A DNA stretch of 64,000 bases from NCBI GenBank assembly GCA_037974335.1, contig CM075760.1, positions 27,243,402 to 27,307,401 of the forward strand, written 5' to 3'. Origin of the DNA: Prionace glauca. Lineage: Eukaryota > Chordata > Chondrichthyes > Carcharhiniformes > Carcharhinidae. The position numbers were made by a program, and so were the translations under genes. This document shows positions 29,148 to 39,429 of this stretch, piece after piece. Every line of letters begins with the position of its first letter. Positions within the stretch are counted from its first letter, which is position 1. Under the pieces are notes generated by a model, which made no database searches, was not told the origin of the DNA, and saw only the letters and a program-made list of their open reading frames with translations.

Positions 29148-30706
29148 TTATACAAAGAACAAAGAACAACCCAGCACGGGAAACAGGCCCTTCGGACCAA
29201 CGAGCCCGCGCCGCCACATCACCCTGCACCTATTCTACCCTGCATATCTCCGAATGGAACCCTACTCAGTCAGATTCAGGGAAGAAATAGTGTCAATTTG
29301 GTAAAAACCGATTAGCCTGAGAGCACATTTTTGGGGTATGGGAGGAAACCGGAGCGCCCGGAGGAAACCCACGCATCCACAGGGAGAATGCGCAAACTCC
29401 CACAGACACAGGCCCAAATCCATGTGCCTGCACAGCCAGCAGTGCTAGTCACTGAGCTGTTGCGGCGCCCATCTACCGGTCCAGGATCAAGCACACACAC
29501 CGACACGAAGTACTAGGCCACTCCTGGAACTTCCAAGAGCAGCCCAGGCACGACCCGCCGTGTGAATGTCCCTCGTTTGACACGAGGTGGACCTCCACCT
29601 GTGGAATAAAGACAAAAATATTAATCTTACAGCCTGCCTTTCCGGTGTCTCCTGAGGTTTAACCCTATTTAATATCCTCTACCATATCCCTCCATTCTCG
29701 TTTCACTCATGTGCCTATCTAACTGCATCTTAAACGAGTCCAATGTTCCTGCCTCCACCACCTTACTCGGTAGCGCGTTCCAGACCCCCACAACTCTCTG
29801 CGTAAAGAACCTTCTTCTCACCTCCAAATTATACCTCTCCCCCCTCACCCTTAAATGATGACCTCTCGTGTTCGTACCTAGTCTAGGGAGCAGTCTCTCA
29901 CTATTAACTCTATCTATTCCCTTCATTATCTTATATACTTCTATCATGTCCCCTCTCAATCTCCGTCTTTCCAAGGAGAATAGTCCCAGTTTCTTCAACC
30001 TTTCCTCGTACCCCAGCCCCTCCATGCCAGGCAACATCCTGGTAAACCTCCTCTGCACCCTTTCCAGAGACTCCACGTCCTTCCGGTAGTAAGGTGACCA
30101 GAACTGGACGCAGTACTCCAAATGCGGTCTAACCAACGTTCTGTACAACTAAAGCATTAGACGGCAGCTTTTATACTCTATAACCCTTCCTATAAAGGCC
30201 AACATCCCATAAGCCTTCCTGACAACATTCTCCACTTGTGACGCAACCTTCATGGATTTGTGAACCTGCACTCCCAGGTCCCTCTGTATGTCTATACTCC
30301 TAATCGGCCTCCCTTTAATCACATAGCTCCTCTCTGCATTATTCCGTCCAGAATGCATCACCTCGCATTTGTCAGGATTAAATGCCATCTGCCACCTATC
30401 TGCCCACTGCACCAACCTATCTATATCCTGTTGTATCACCTGACAATCCAGTTCCGTACCCGCCAACCCTGCCATCTTGGTGTCATCAGCAAACTTGCTG
30501 ATCACACCACCTACGCTCTCTTCCAAGTCATTTATGTTGACTACAAAGAGAAGAGGTCCCAGTACTGAGCCCTGCGGCACACCACTGGTCACTGGCCTCC
30601 AGCCCGACAAGGTCCCCTCCACAGCTACCCTCTGTCTCCTATTTCCCAGCCAGTTCTCAATCTACCTGGCCTCGTATCCCATGCGCCTTAACCTTTTCTA
30701 CCAGCC
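29148..30706 (-). mobile_element. CR1 LINE, 3' half with V-SINE-like 3' UTR
   Basis: Minus strand: RT blocks [29 protein letters not shown] (usual VVYIND), [22 protein letters not shown], then a TAG stop at the LQLYRTLV junction, then [20 protein letters not shown] to MEGYGRGY. The 3' UTR (29148-29668) holds the V-SINE-like core and ends in the AAAGAACAAAGAAC repeat. Compared with 55918-56750 only about ten differences occur in a 290-base stretch checked by eye, so both copies are young. 5'-truncated at about 30706. Confidence 0.9.
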
Positions 30707-31200
30707 TCCTTTAAACCTTGCCCCGCACTTTAAACCTATGTCCCCCAGTAATTGGCTTTTCCAACCTGGGAAAAAAGCTTCTGACTATCCACTCTGTTCT
30801 TACCCTTCATAATCTTGTAGACTTCTATCAGGTCGCCCCTCAACCTCCGTCTGTCCGGTGAGAACAAACCAAATTTCTCCAACGTCTCATAGGTAATGCC
30901 TTCCATACCAGGCAACATCCTGGTTAATCTTTTCTGTATCCTCTCCAAAGTCTCCACATCCTTCTGGTAGTGTGACGACCAGAATTGAACATTATATTCC
31001 AAGCGTGGTTGAACTGAGGTAGTATAAATCTGCAACATAGCTTGCCAATTTTTAAAATCAATGCTCTGGCCGGTGAAGGCATGCATGCTGTTTGTCTTCT
31101 TGACTACTTTCTCCACCTGCGTTGTCACCTTCAGTGATCTTGGTACATGTAAACCCAGGTCCCTCTGCCTATCAATACTCTTTATGGTTCTGCCATTCAC
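30707..31200 (-). mobile_element. CR1 LINE fragment, different subfamily
   Basis: The minus strand has one clean frame from INGRTIKSIDRQRDLGLH (31190) through LEYNVQFWSSHYQKDVETL, RIQKRLTRMLPGMEGITYE and LFSPDRRRLRGDLIEVYK, ending at LFSQVGK. The terminal part of ORF2 and the UTR are missing. Confidence 0.8.
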
Positions 31201-31204
31201 CGAG

Positions 31205-31335
31205 CACCATGGGATTTACTGTAATGGCGACACTACCGAAGAATGGAGAACTAGAGTTCTCCCAGAAAAGCAGCAAAGTGTAAAAATAATAGCACCCAAC
31301 GTGGGGCTGGAACCCGCAGTCCATTGATGCTGGTA
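31205..31335 (-). pseudogene. Copy A resumes: tRNA-Lys 3' remnant
   Basis: GAATGGAGAACTAGAGTTCTC, TAATAGCACCCAACGTGGGG and CTGGAACCCGCA align with 62715-62785, the flank and 3' half of the intact tRNA-Lys. The 5' half of the tRNA is not recognisable. This ties the two sides of the LINE nest to one duplicated unit. Confidence 0.6.
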
Positions 31336-31714
31336 AGTTAATGTTGTTCAGGTTTACCACAAAATGGTTTATCACAGATTGATACTAACACTGTTCTTTT
31401 GAATGTAATGAGATGCAGCAAAACTGAATGCAATAGAATGGTCCTTATGATGCCTCAGCTTCAGGTACTCAGGTTAAATTTCTCGAATAACTGTCTGCAT
31501 CCTATCACTGCCTTTCACTATCTGTGTTTGTTCTCAGCCTGTTGCCCATGTGACATTTCCAGTTCAGAAGCAAAACTACAAATCTCACTCCACTGATTCT
31601 GACAGAGGTGCTTTCGACCAGGAAGTAATTCAGGATTGCTTATCAAAAACATTAATTTTTAACATATCGAAACCAGCCTGCGAACCTGCAAGGGCCGACA
31701 ACGAATCACGAGAG

Positions 31715-32432
31715 CAGCAAGGTGGTAGGGCGTTTAGGAAAGTTACAGAACATCGAAATCTAGGGGTACATGGTCAGAGCTCATTGAAAGCGGAGTCACA
31801 GATGGACATGATGGTGAAGAAGGCATCCGACATGCTGAGTTTCATTGGTCAGAACACTGAATACAGGAGTTGTACAAGACACTGACATACTGTGTTTAGT
31901 TCTGGTCGCTCTATTAGACAACGGATATTATTAAACTAGAAAGAGTGCAGAAAAGATTTATTAGGATGCTCCCGGGACTTGATAGTTTGAGTTATAAGGA
32001 GTGGTTGGATAGACTGGGGCTTTTTCTTTCTGGAGATAAGAGGCTGAGGGGTTATGTTATCGAGGTCGATAAAATAATGTGAGGTATAGACCAACTAGAT
32101 AGTCAATATCTTTTCCCAACTGCAGGAGAGTGTAATACCAGAGGGCATCAGTTTAAGGAGAGAGGAGTGATATAAATGGGTCCAGATGGACTTTTTTTCA
32201 CACAAAGGGTCGTGAGTTTCTGGAACAAGCTGCCAGAGGTAGTAATAGAGGGGGGTATGATTTTGTTTTTAAAAAGCGCTTAGACACGTACAAGAGTAAG
32301 ATGGCTATCGAGGAATGTGGGCCAAATGCGGGCAATTGGGAGTAGCTTACAAGTTTAAAAAGGGCGGCATGGACAAGTTGGGCCGAAAGACCTGCTTCCA
32401 TACTGTAAACCTTTGTGACTTTATGACTCTAC
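31715..32432 (+). mobile_element. CR1 LINE, 3' end (family of 1606-2112)
   Basis: + strand: FRKVTEHRNLGVHGQSSL, KKASDMLSFIGQNTEYRSC, then frame breaks, RMLPGLDSLSYKE-like text, WNKLPEVVIEGGM-like text, and a tail with AAGTTGGGCCGAAAGACCTG. Ends near 32432. Confidence 0.78.
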
Positions 32433-32434
32433 CT

Positions 32435-33910
32435 TCCTGATTCCCCCAGATACTGATTACAGATGAGTCAGCCTCCGGTTTAAGTAGATGAATGAGATAT
32501 CATTATGCTGTGTTGTAAAATGCGATTGGCAGAACAACTTGTCAGGAATTATTATTGATATATGTTAACTGAACGTAATTGATGTTTAAACTAATATGAG
32601 GCCGAAATGATCGGTACGAAAATCTATAATTGACCTGTTATTGGTGGCACATGTTCGATGCATCGGAAAGGTTCTGCCGCTTTGTTCCAGAGCCACATAA
32701 CCTTTTTGGTCATCTTCAAGCAGCTGCTTTTTGTGTTTTAGTTTTAAATAAATGTTTCGTCCTTACACAGAGATATCTGCCTCGTGTGTTTTGGCTGTTG
32801 TTAAAGACAGTATTGGTCATCTCAAATTATCCCAAAACTCTCGTCATAATTTGAAAATTTATAATCTAGAATGTGCTTATGCGAAATACACCCCAGTCCC
32901 TTGGTTTCACCTCATGATTTGCGCCTCTGCTCTGTATATGTTCTCTATCTAGTTGTGGCATGCCTGCCTTGTAAGTATTTCATCGGACGAAATATAGAGA
33001 GATTCACCCTGTTAATCCATGCTGAAGCGGCTCTGATAGTGTATTTAAGGGGCAGTGTAAAGGAAACTATCTTCTGCCACACACTGCCCTGCATCGGCCT
33101 CTGATGAAGCAGAGCCTTTGCTTTTTAGAATTAGCTGAAACTCGGTCAGCAACAGACCGGTTTATGAGTGAAATCGCCGAGGTTCTCCTCATTCTTCATT
33201 CATTCAGTCCCTGGGTTCCATCATAAAAAAGGCGGAGATGAAGGTGTCTTTACACAGATTGGCCACTGGGTGGCGGAGCGACTCTTCCATTGAACGGCCT
33301 TGAGTTCAACCGCATCCCACACATGACTGGGAGGACATGCCTGTCTGGGAAAGGGGGGGAACCGTATAATAGGGAAAATGGAGCGAAGTTGGTGCGAATT
33401 GGAAAACGGAATTAAGCCAAACCAGAGATGGTTAAATTTTCATTCAGTATTTATTTTACAAAATCAGAGAATATTTTATTGCGACATTATTTTTTAAAGT
33501 TAGAAAAGTGAATATAACGATTGAGCTTCACATTGATAACAGAACACATACACATGGAATCCGTCAATATTTGTACATCTGTTACATACATCAGAAACTG
33601 AAAACAGGACCTTAAAGAAAGAGTAATTAAGAATGAGGAAAGAGAAACGTTTCTTATTTATACATGATATTGAAACTATGGGGAAACTATTCACCATAAT
33701 TACATTATAACAAAAAATGCCTCCTACATTTCACACTGAAAACTGAAATAACATCTAATGTTGCTTCAGTTACAGATTCAGAACGATAAACTGAGAGAAA
33801 TTTACTGGTAGAGCCACCATGAGGAAATATTATATATGAGCCATACAAATCAGCTGAAGGAAATCTGCAGCGTTCAAAATTCAACCCATCACTTGATCTG
33901 TAAAAGAAAG
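32435..33910. other. 1.5 kb without recognisable feature
   Basis: AT-rich. Only short open frames (up to 77 codons) without domain resemblance. No repeat or RNA gene recognised. Confidence 0.4.
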
Positions 33911-33914
33911 ATAT

Positions 33915-34028
33915 AATAGGGATGTGTAGGGATGTGTAGGGATATGGGAATAGGGTCTGGGTGGGATTGTGTTCGGTGCAGACTCGATGGGCCGAAGGGC
34001 CTGTTTCTGCACTGTAGGGTTCTATAAT
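33915..34028 (+). mobile_element. V-SINE 3' tail, 5'-truncated
   Basis: GGGATGTGTAGGGATGTGTA, GGGTCTGGGTGGGATTGTGT, GACTCGATGGGCCGAAGGGC and TGCACTGTAGGGTTCTATAA match the last 110 bases of the full SINE at 46543-46888 almost base for base. This is the normal outcome of incomplete reverse transcription. Confidence 0.75.
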
Positions 34029-35029
34029 AATGAAGCAGATGTTTATAATGCGGAACAGTAATGTTGGAGTTTTTAATCAGTGAAACATTGAGAAATTTTA
34101 CTATTAACAAAGTATTTTTAAGGGGAATTTTTGAAATGACATTCTCAGACAAGTTACATTTTCTAAACTCTGCATTTTCATGGCACTTCGAAAAGAATGG
34201 CAGGACGATAGAGACAGAGACCAGAAGAAAGAATGTGGAACCCTGAAGATGTCAGAAAGAGAAAGAGGAACAGTGAGACTAAATAATTATTTCTGACTCT
34301 CATTTATTGGTGAGCCACTTCGATCGGTACTGACAGAACTTCCAGGCATACCCCTGAAAAACGGCCTCAGTTTCTGAGTAAATGAAGCCAGTTTCTGACC
34401 TGGGATACACTGTGTATTAGATTGGAAGAATCAACACATCGAGAATAACCTGTATTTTCTCGAAAGAAAGAACTCGAAAGAATTACCATGTATTCCCCTT
34501 ATCCCTCACTGATAATAATGTTCTTGCTGTGTGTTGAGTCTCTGTACAGTCAGTGTGTTATTTAGGAGTTGTGTTTAATTTCTGACTTTTGGAACAGTCT
34601 GTACTTGTGTTACAAGAACCAATAGTTATGATTCGTTGTCCAGGCTCCTTCTGAATTAACAATTCAGGAAGGACAGACCACAATACCGGACTGTGGTTAG
34701 TCAACAACATGCCGCGAACCAATTCTGTTCTAGTACATCCAGGTCCTTTATACTCAATAAGAATGCAGTGCGGATACTTATCTCAAGATTTGCCAAACTT
34801 TCTACTGTTTGGACAAAGGAAACAAAACTGCTCTTTTAAATAATCCGGGGCTCTTCTCTCTGGCAACGCGGTGTATTTCTGGACCACTGCTGTCGAGGTT
34901 GAGCCGTTCCCGGACAAAACCCCAGACTGGGAGTTCCAGCAAGCTGCCACCAGAGGGAGCTCTCACACCGATGAACAGATTCACCTTCCACTGAGAGAAT
35001 CACATACGCCTTCCTAAAACACAGTAAAA
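34029..35029. other. 1 kb without recognisable feature
   Basis: No domain-bearing frame. A CCACCAGAGGGAGCTCTC stretch near 34950 contains a CTCF-like core (CCACCAGAGGG), which I note without further support. Confidence 0.3.
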
Positions 35030-35870
35030 AGTCTGACAACACCAGGTTTTAGTCCAACCGATTTATTTGATAATATTCTCACTTCCTACAACATCAGTGC
35101 AGGACACAACCTCAACAAGAGGAAAGGAACATTTGACGAATTATATTACTTAATTTCAACGCAGTTGAGCTCGCTGATCTTCTTATATCTTTCTGATCTC
35201 TTTTGTTTAGCAATTGTCTTTTGATTCAGTTTCCGTGCCTGTCAAGTATTCTTCAACTCAATCCCCATCAGGTGCTGAAGTCTTTTTACCACGGCCTGTT
35301 CTCTGGGTTTATTTGATCCGAGAGTTTAGCTGCTTCAGAGAAAGTGTATACACAACGAGGAAATTTCGCATGGAAGTGACTGTGACCTTTAAAATATGAT
35401 GTGAAGAAACAGGTCATATACAGACACAAACTCAATTTACAAGATAATAGTTGGAATGCGATCTTCACATGTAATCAAGTCTGAAAGATACAGGCAGTGT
35501 GAGTGGAGAGAGGGCCAAACACAAGTTAAAGTGGTATGTATTGTCTCCTAGGATAGTCAGTGAGATTTTGCAAGCCCAGGCAAGTCGTGGGAGTTACAGA
35601 TAGTATGACATGGACCAAGATCCCGGTTGAGTCCTCATGTGTGCGGAATTTGGCTGTTAGTTTCTGCTCAGCGATTCTATGTTGTCGTGTGTCGTGGAGG
35701 CCACCATGGAAAACGCTTACCAGAAGATCAGAGGCTGAATGCCCGTGACTGCTAAAGTGTTCACGAACAGGAAGGGAACATTCCTACCTGGTGATTATCG
35801 AGCGGTGTACATTCGTTGTCGTAGCGTCTGCATGGTCTCTCCACTGGTGTTGAGAGACCTCTTACTACCT
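35030..35870 (-). mobile_element. Penelope-like retroelement fragment
   Basis: 35030-35085 is the terminus shared with 4081-4204. 35400-35870 matches the conserved end of elasmobranch Penelope-like elements. On the minus strand the text GGAGAGACCATGCAGACGCT followed by ACGACAACGAATG corresponds to GETMQTLRQRM, which fits a GIY-YIG-type endonuclease start. Old and broken, with unrelated sequence between the two parts. Confidence 0.55.
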
Positions 35871-37223
35871 TTAAAATAGATATTGAGAATAGAATTCCCC
35901 CAATAAACTTCAGAATGTTTCCTTAATGCTGGAACGTTTGTGTTGCTATGAGTAACCCAGAATTTGCAGCTGCTAATTTACAGAGAAGGGCTTCATTCCT
36001 GCAACCCCATCTGGAAAAGTGCACCGTTCCCCTATCGAGATGCCGAAAGCAGCCCAGCTCGAGTTGTTTTCTTTCAATATCAGCCAGCTCACTACTGAGA
36101 GATCTCACACACTCATAGAGACATAATGATTGATGTAGCAGGAAACTTGTGTTGATCCCAGGTTAATGAGACCTCTTGTGTGTTGCTGACAGTCACATTG
36201 CTGTTGCATCTGCCCGCGATGTTGTGCAACCCGCAGCAAACAGGGTTCAACTATACTTAAATGCTGTCTTTGTACAACAGTCAGATTCCTTTCCATCACT
36301 GTGAGTCCCAGCGATAGCACAGCGTCAATCAGTTACATACCCGTCAAATTGATGAATTTACTCGGTACCTGAAACTCTCCAAAGAAACGGATATACCTTT
36401 ACCAAATATCGAGTTTTTCTTCAATATAAACAGGGGCTTTGTATCTGGATGTTGCCGGTACCAGTATAAATTGTACTTGCTTATTGTTACATTATAAGTA
36501 CAAATAAAGTCACTGTTTCTCCTTCCGCCTCTAATTCTGAGGATAGCGACTGAGTGAGTGAATCGCCATGGCTCAGGCCTGGAAAAAAAAGTGTCCGAAC
36601 GGAAATAGATCAGACAGACTGAATATTTAGTTCAGTTTTAAACCATGTTTATATAATGAAAGTCAATATGAAATGTGTTTGATTCACAGTTCCCCGTTAG
36701 GAATAATCCCCAAACAACCCAAATGCCGCTTTGTCGCTCTGCATAAGGGGGAGTTGGATATTTGAAGACAAAATTTCCAAACTTCATCCTGTATATTTTG
36801 CTGCCTGCCGTGTCTCGGGAGGTTCTCACTGCATTTCCCTGTGTCCGGGGTGGTGCTGTGGGGTTAGTAGTTGGTGAGCTGGCTGCCAGTGAATGGATTC
36901 ACCCTGAGCTGGGTTCAGTCAATGTTCTGATCGGACGAAATGGTTTCCTAGGTAGACACGTGGGACGAGATTTGCAACCGGAAACATGGGGTTACTGATG
37001 GGGTTTATTTATTCCGGCTTCAGTTCTCTATGTCAGATTCCAGTAGAATCGATATCCGTGAGCGAGTCTCAGCTTCTTTCATCAGGTCGACAGAGGGACG
37101 CCTCAGTTGCAATTGAAGCGCGTTTGTGAATCCTTATTAATCCTTGTGATGAGATCCATATTCTAATTCTACACTGAACTCCCTGGACAATTGTTTCAGC
37201 AGAAGTTTGATGTGATCTGTAAA
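35871..37223. other. 1.35 kb upstream of the V cluster, no recognisable feature
   Basis: No domain-bearing frame on either strand. The last part (about 37140-37223) is probably the promoter and 5' UTR of the first V segment, but I see no octamer or clear TATA element. Confidence 0.35.
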
Positions 37224-37556
37224 ATGCTCCGAATTCACAGATTCTCTTTGCTGTTTTTCACTCTGACCTGCACTGGGGTGAATGGAGCAGATGAGGTGAC
37301 GCAGCTTCCTCGGCGGATGGTTGTGAGTGAAGGGGGAACCGTATCCATGAACTGTACCACGGCCACTGCTTTTAGCATCTTGTATTGGTACAGACAGTCC
37401 CCGAATCAGCCACCGCAGTATCTGGTGACGGCCAGAAAAGAATCCGATGAAAGCGAGAGGATCACTGCCTCAATCGGCGGAGGCAACAAATTCAGCGCCC
37501 TGACTGTGAGAGACGCCGGAGTTACAGACACCGCCACCTATCTCTGTACCGTGAGG
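37224..37556 (+). CDS. T-cell-receptor-type V segment V1 (TRAV/TRDV-like)
   Basis: 111 codons from ATG to the recombination signal. MLRIHRFSLLFFTLTCTG is a hydrophobic leader. The V domain follows with VTQLPRRMVVSEGGTVSMNC (first Cys), SILYWYRQSPNQPPQYLV (core Trp) and DTATYLCTV (second Cys). This pattern fits alpha/delta-type TCR V regions; assignment to a locus is inference. The V segment would be joined to J (or D-J) by RAG recombination in T cells. Unusually, leader and V domain are continuous: the leader intron expected in TCR V genes is absent, and the join falls exactly where the leader exon of V4 ends (52 bases from ATG). The start at 37224 was preferred over an in-frame codon at 37191 because the hydrophobic core follows it directly. 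Confidence 0.72.
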
Positions 37557-37595
37557 CACAATGTGACAAACACAGGGAGATCCCATACAAAAACC
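37557..37595 (+). other. 23-bp recombination signal sequence of V1
   Basis: Heptamer CACAATG (37557-37563), 23-base spacer, nonamer ACAAAAACC (37587-37595, identical to consensus). It directly follows the YLCTVR end of V1. The 23-bp spacer is the expected type for TCR V segments. Confidence 0.9.
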
Positions 37596-37891
37596 TGCAC
37601 CGACTGCGAGAGACATCCTGGAGTATCGGTAGAGTGGTGGAATTATAATAAAAAGCCCATTAACAAACGAAATGAACGCAACGCAAAATAAAATATAGAA
37701 TCTACTGATTAACATTCCGTCAGAAATGAAGGTAGATGAAAACAGAGATGGAGAAGGGAGAAGGGACACGGAAGCCGGAATGAGTGAGCAGCAATTGGAA
37801 TTAGAAAAGTTGAATCTTCATCGAGAAGTGGAGAGAAAATGAGGAAATTATTGAAAAAGAAGTGGAAGACATTGAAAAAGAAAGCACTTAG

Positions 37892-38168
37892 CAGTGTGAG
37901 GATCAGAGCTCCCATCCTGAGCAGGTCGTGTCTCGGGAAGAGGAGCGGGTTGAACTCAGGTGTCAGCTCTCTGTTGCTACAGGCGATGCAATAGTCTGGT
38001 ACAGGCAAACACTGAGAGAACCTCCGACATTTAGCGCCTCCATTTACAAGGGGAATTCGACCAAAGGAAGTTACACACTGTCCTTTGACCGAGTAAAGAA
38101 TTCCTACACCATTTCTATAGATGAGACGACGGTTCTGTTCTCCGGAATGTATCTCTGTGCGAAGCAGA
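37892..38168 (+). CDS. TCR-type V exon V2, no visible leader
   Basis: From about 37892 the frame reads EQVVSREEERVELRC (first Cys), DAIVWYRQTLREPPTF (core Trp), GSYTLSFDRV and GMYLCAKQ (second Cys), intact up to the recombination signal. The V domain is short and diverged (FDRVKNSYTISID in place of the usual strand D-E text). Only about 300 bases separate it from the signal of V1, and no hydrophobic leader or ATG exon is seen there. AG acceptors exist (37890-37891 and others), but none gives the usual phase-1 exon. It is either a non-functional V or an exon used by splicing from another leader. Confidence 0.55.
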
Positions 38169-38207
38169 CACAGTGAGACAAAGAGCGGATCCCCCTGTAC
38201 AATATCC
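38169..38207 (+). other. 23-bp recombination signal sequence of V2
   Basis: Heptamer CACAGTG (consensus, 38169-38175), 23-base spacer, nonamer ACAATATCC (38199-38207, seven of nine consensus bases). Confidence 0.85.
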
Positions 38208-38629
38208 TATTCACTGCTGTGTCTCCGCTGCACTTTTAAGTTTTCTGCAAATCAGAAATGCCGTTGATGTTCTTGAATGTTACTTTCCCACATTTAATGT
38301 TCTATCTAATAGCGTTCTAACATCCTAAAGTTGTCATTAAAGATGCAGATTATCGAAGCATATTAAGTCTTTTAAAAAAAAAACTTTCGTTGTTCCAAAA
38401 GCAAATTAAAGAGACAGGCAGAAAAATCTGTCTGTCAATTATCTAAATAAATATTCTAGAAAAAGATAGGTAAATAGACAGATTGATAAGAGGTAGAGAT
38501 GTTCAGAGTCAGATGCAGACAGATAGGTGGATAGACTGATAGTTAACTTTCTTTTGCCAGTATGCGTAAGAACTTTATTTAATTATCCCAGTATGTATCT
38601 ATATATTAACTTTGTTCTTGTTTTCACAG

Positions 38630-38898
38630 CTGTATCTTGTCACTCGAAGACATTTCAGATATCGATGTATCGGGTAAATCAAGGACAGACCATCTCTCTT
38701 CATCACAATATTACTGTTACTGGGAATGAGTTTGTATTTTGGTACCGATCAAACTCCAGAGTATCTCGTTTCCATATTCAGAAATGAAACAACTGAGGGA
38801 AGATTTAAAGTATCTGTGGACAATGAGAAAGGATCCACCGGTCTCACTGTTAACACGGTCGAACTGTGTGATGCTGCGGTGAATACAGTGCAGTGAGA
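38630..38898 (+). pseudogene. TCR-type V segment V3, decayed
   Basis: A good acceptor (TTGTTTTCACAG ending 38629) opens the exon in phase 1. The frame reads HSKTFQISMYRVNQGQTISL, EFVFWYRSN, then a frame shift. In the other frame TPEYLVSIFRNETTEGRF and STGLTVNTVELCDAAV follow. The first Cys position reads His, and the YYC position reads NTV. It is a pseudogene on three counts, although acceptor and recombination signal remain. A leader exon was not identified. Confidence 0.72.
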
Positions 38899-38937
38899 CA
38901 CAGTGAAACAGAGAGATGCAAAGCCTGTACAATAACT
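38899..38937 (+). other. 23-bp recombination signal sequence of V3
   Basis: Heptamer CACAGTG (38899-38905), 23-base spacer, nonamer ACAATAACT (38929-38937, seven of nine). The spacer ends with GCCTGT, much like CCCTGT in V2 and ACCTGT in V4. Confidence 0.85.
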
Positions 38938-39299
38938 CACTCGACATGGGGACTGTGGAGCCAAACATCCCATGGTCTTTAGAAGAGAGTATGTTTCAAG
39001 CATATCGATAGAAAATGTTCTTCTTGTGAGCTATATGATGGAATTAAAACAATATAGTTTATTGCTTCTAACAATAGAACTTGCAGAAAAACCCACACTG
39101 AAATATACAAATTACTCCTTGACTCAACAGAAAACTGAGACAAATGATCTTGTATCAATATCAAGCAACAAATGGAGAAAACTAAAAACAATAATAAAGG
39201 TATCAGATATAGAAAAGTAACATTGATGTAATAAAACCCATAATAAACTGCTGCAATATAAACCCAGCGATATCATACAACAACATTCGAGAACAACAT

Positions 39300-39415
39300 A
39301 GAGGATCATTGCTTCACTGATGACGTCCGCTGTCGCTAAACCTTGTAGAACCGTCAGTTCCCCCTGTAACAGGTGACAGCTGGAGTTACAGGAAATATCT
39401 GTGCGTCTTCACACC
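39300..39415 (+). pseudogene. Possible V-segment relic
   Basis: AGAGGATCATTGCTTCACTG resembles GAGAGGATCACTGCCTCAAT of V1 (37457-37476), and about 100 bases on GAGTTACAGGAAATATCTGT resembles the V1 end (GAGTTACAGACACCGCCACC..ATCTCTGT). No acceptable signal sequence follows. Weak evidence. Confidence 0.25.
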
Positions 39416-39429
39416 ACGAACCGCAGTGT

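Noticed and set aside
37191-37223. Earlier start for V1
   Set aside because: The in-frame codon at 37191 is not ATG and would put a charged stretch (QQKFDVICK) before the hydrophobic leader.
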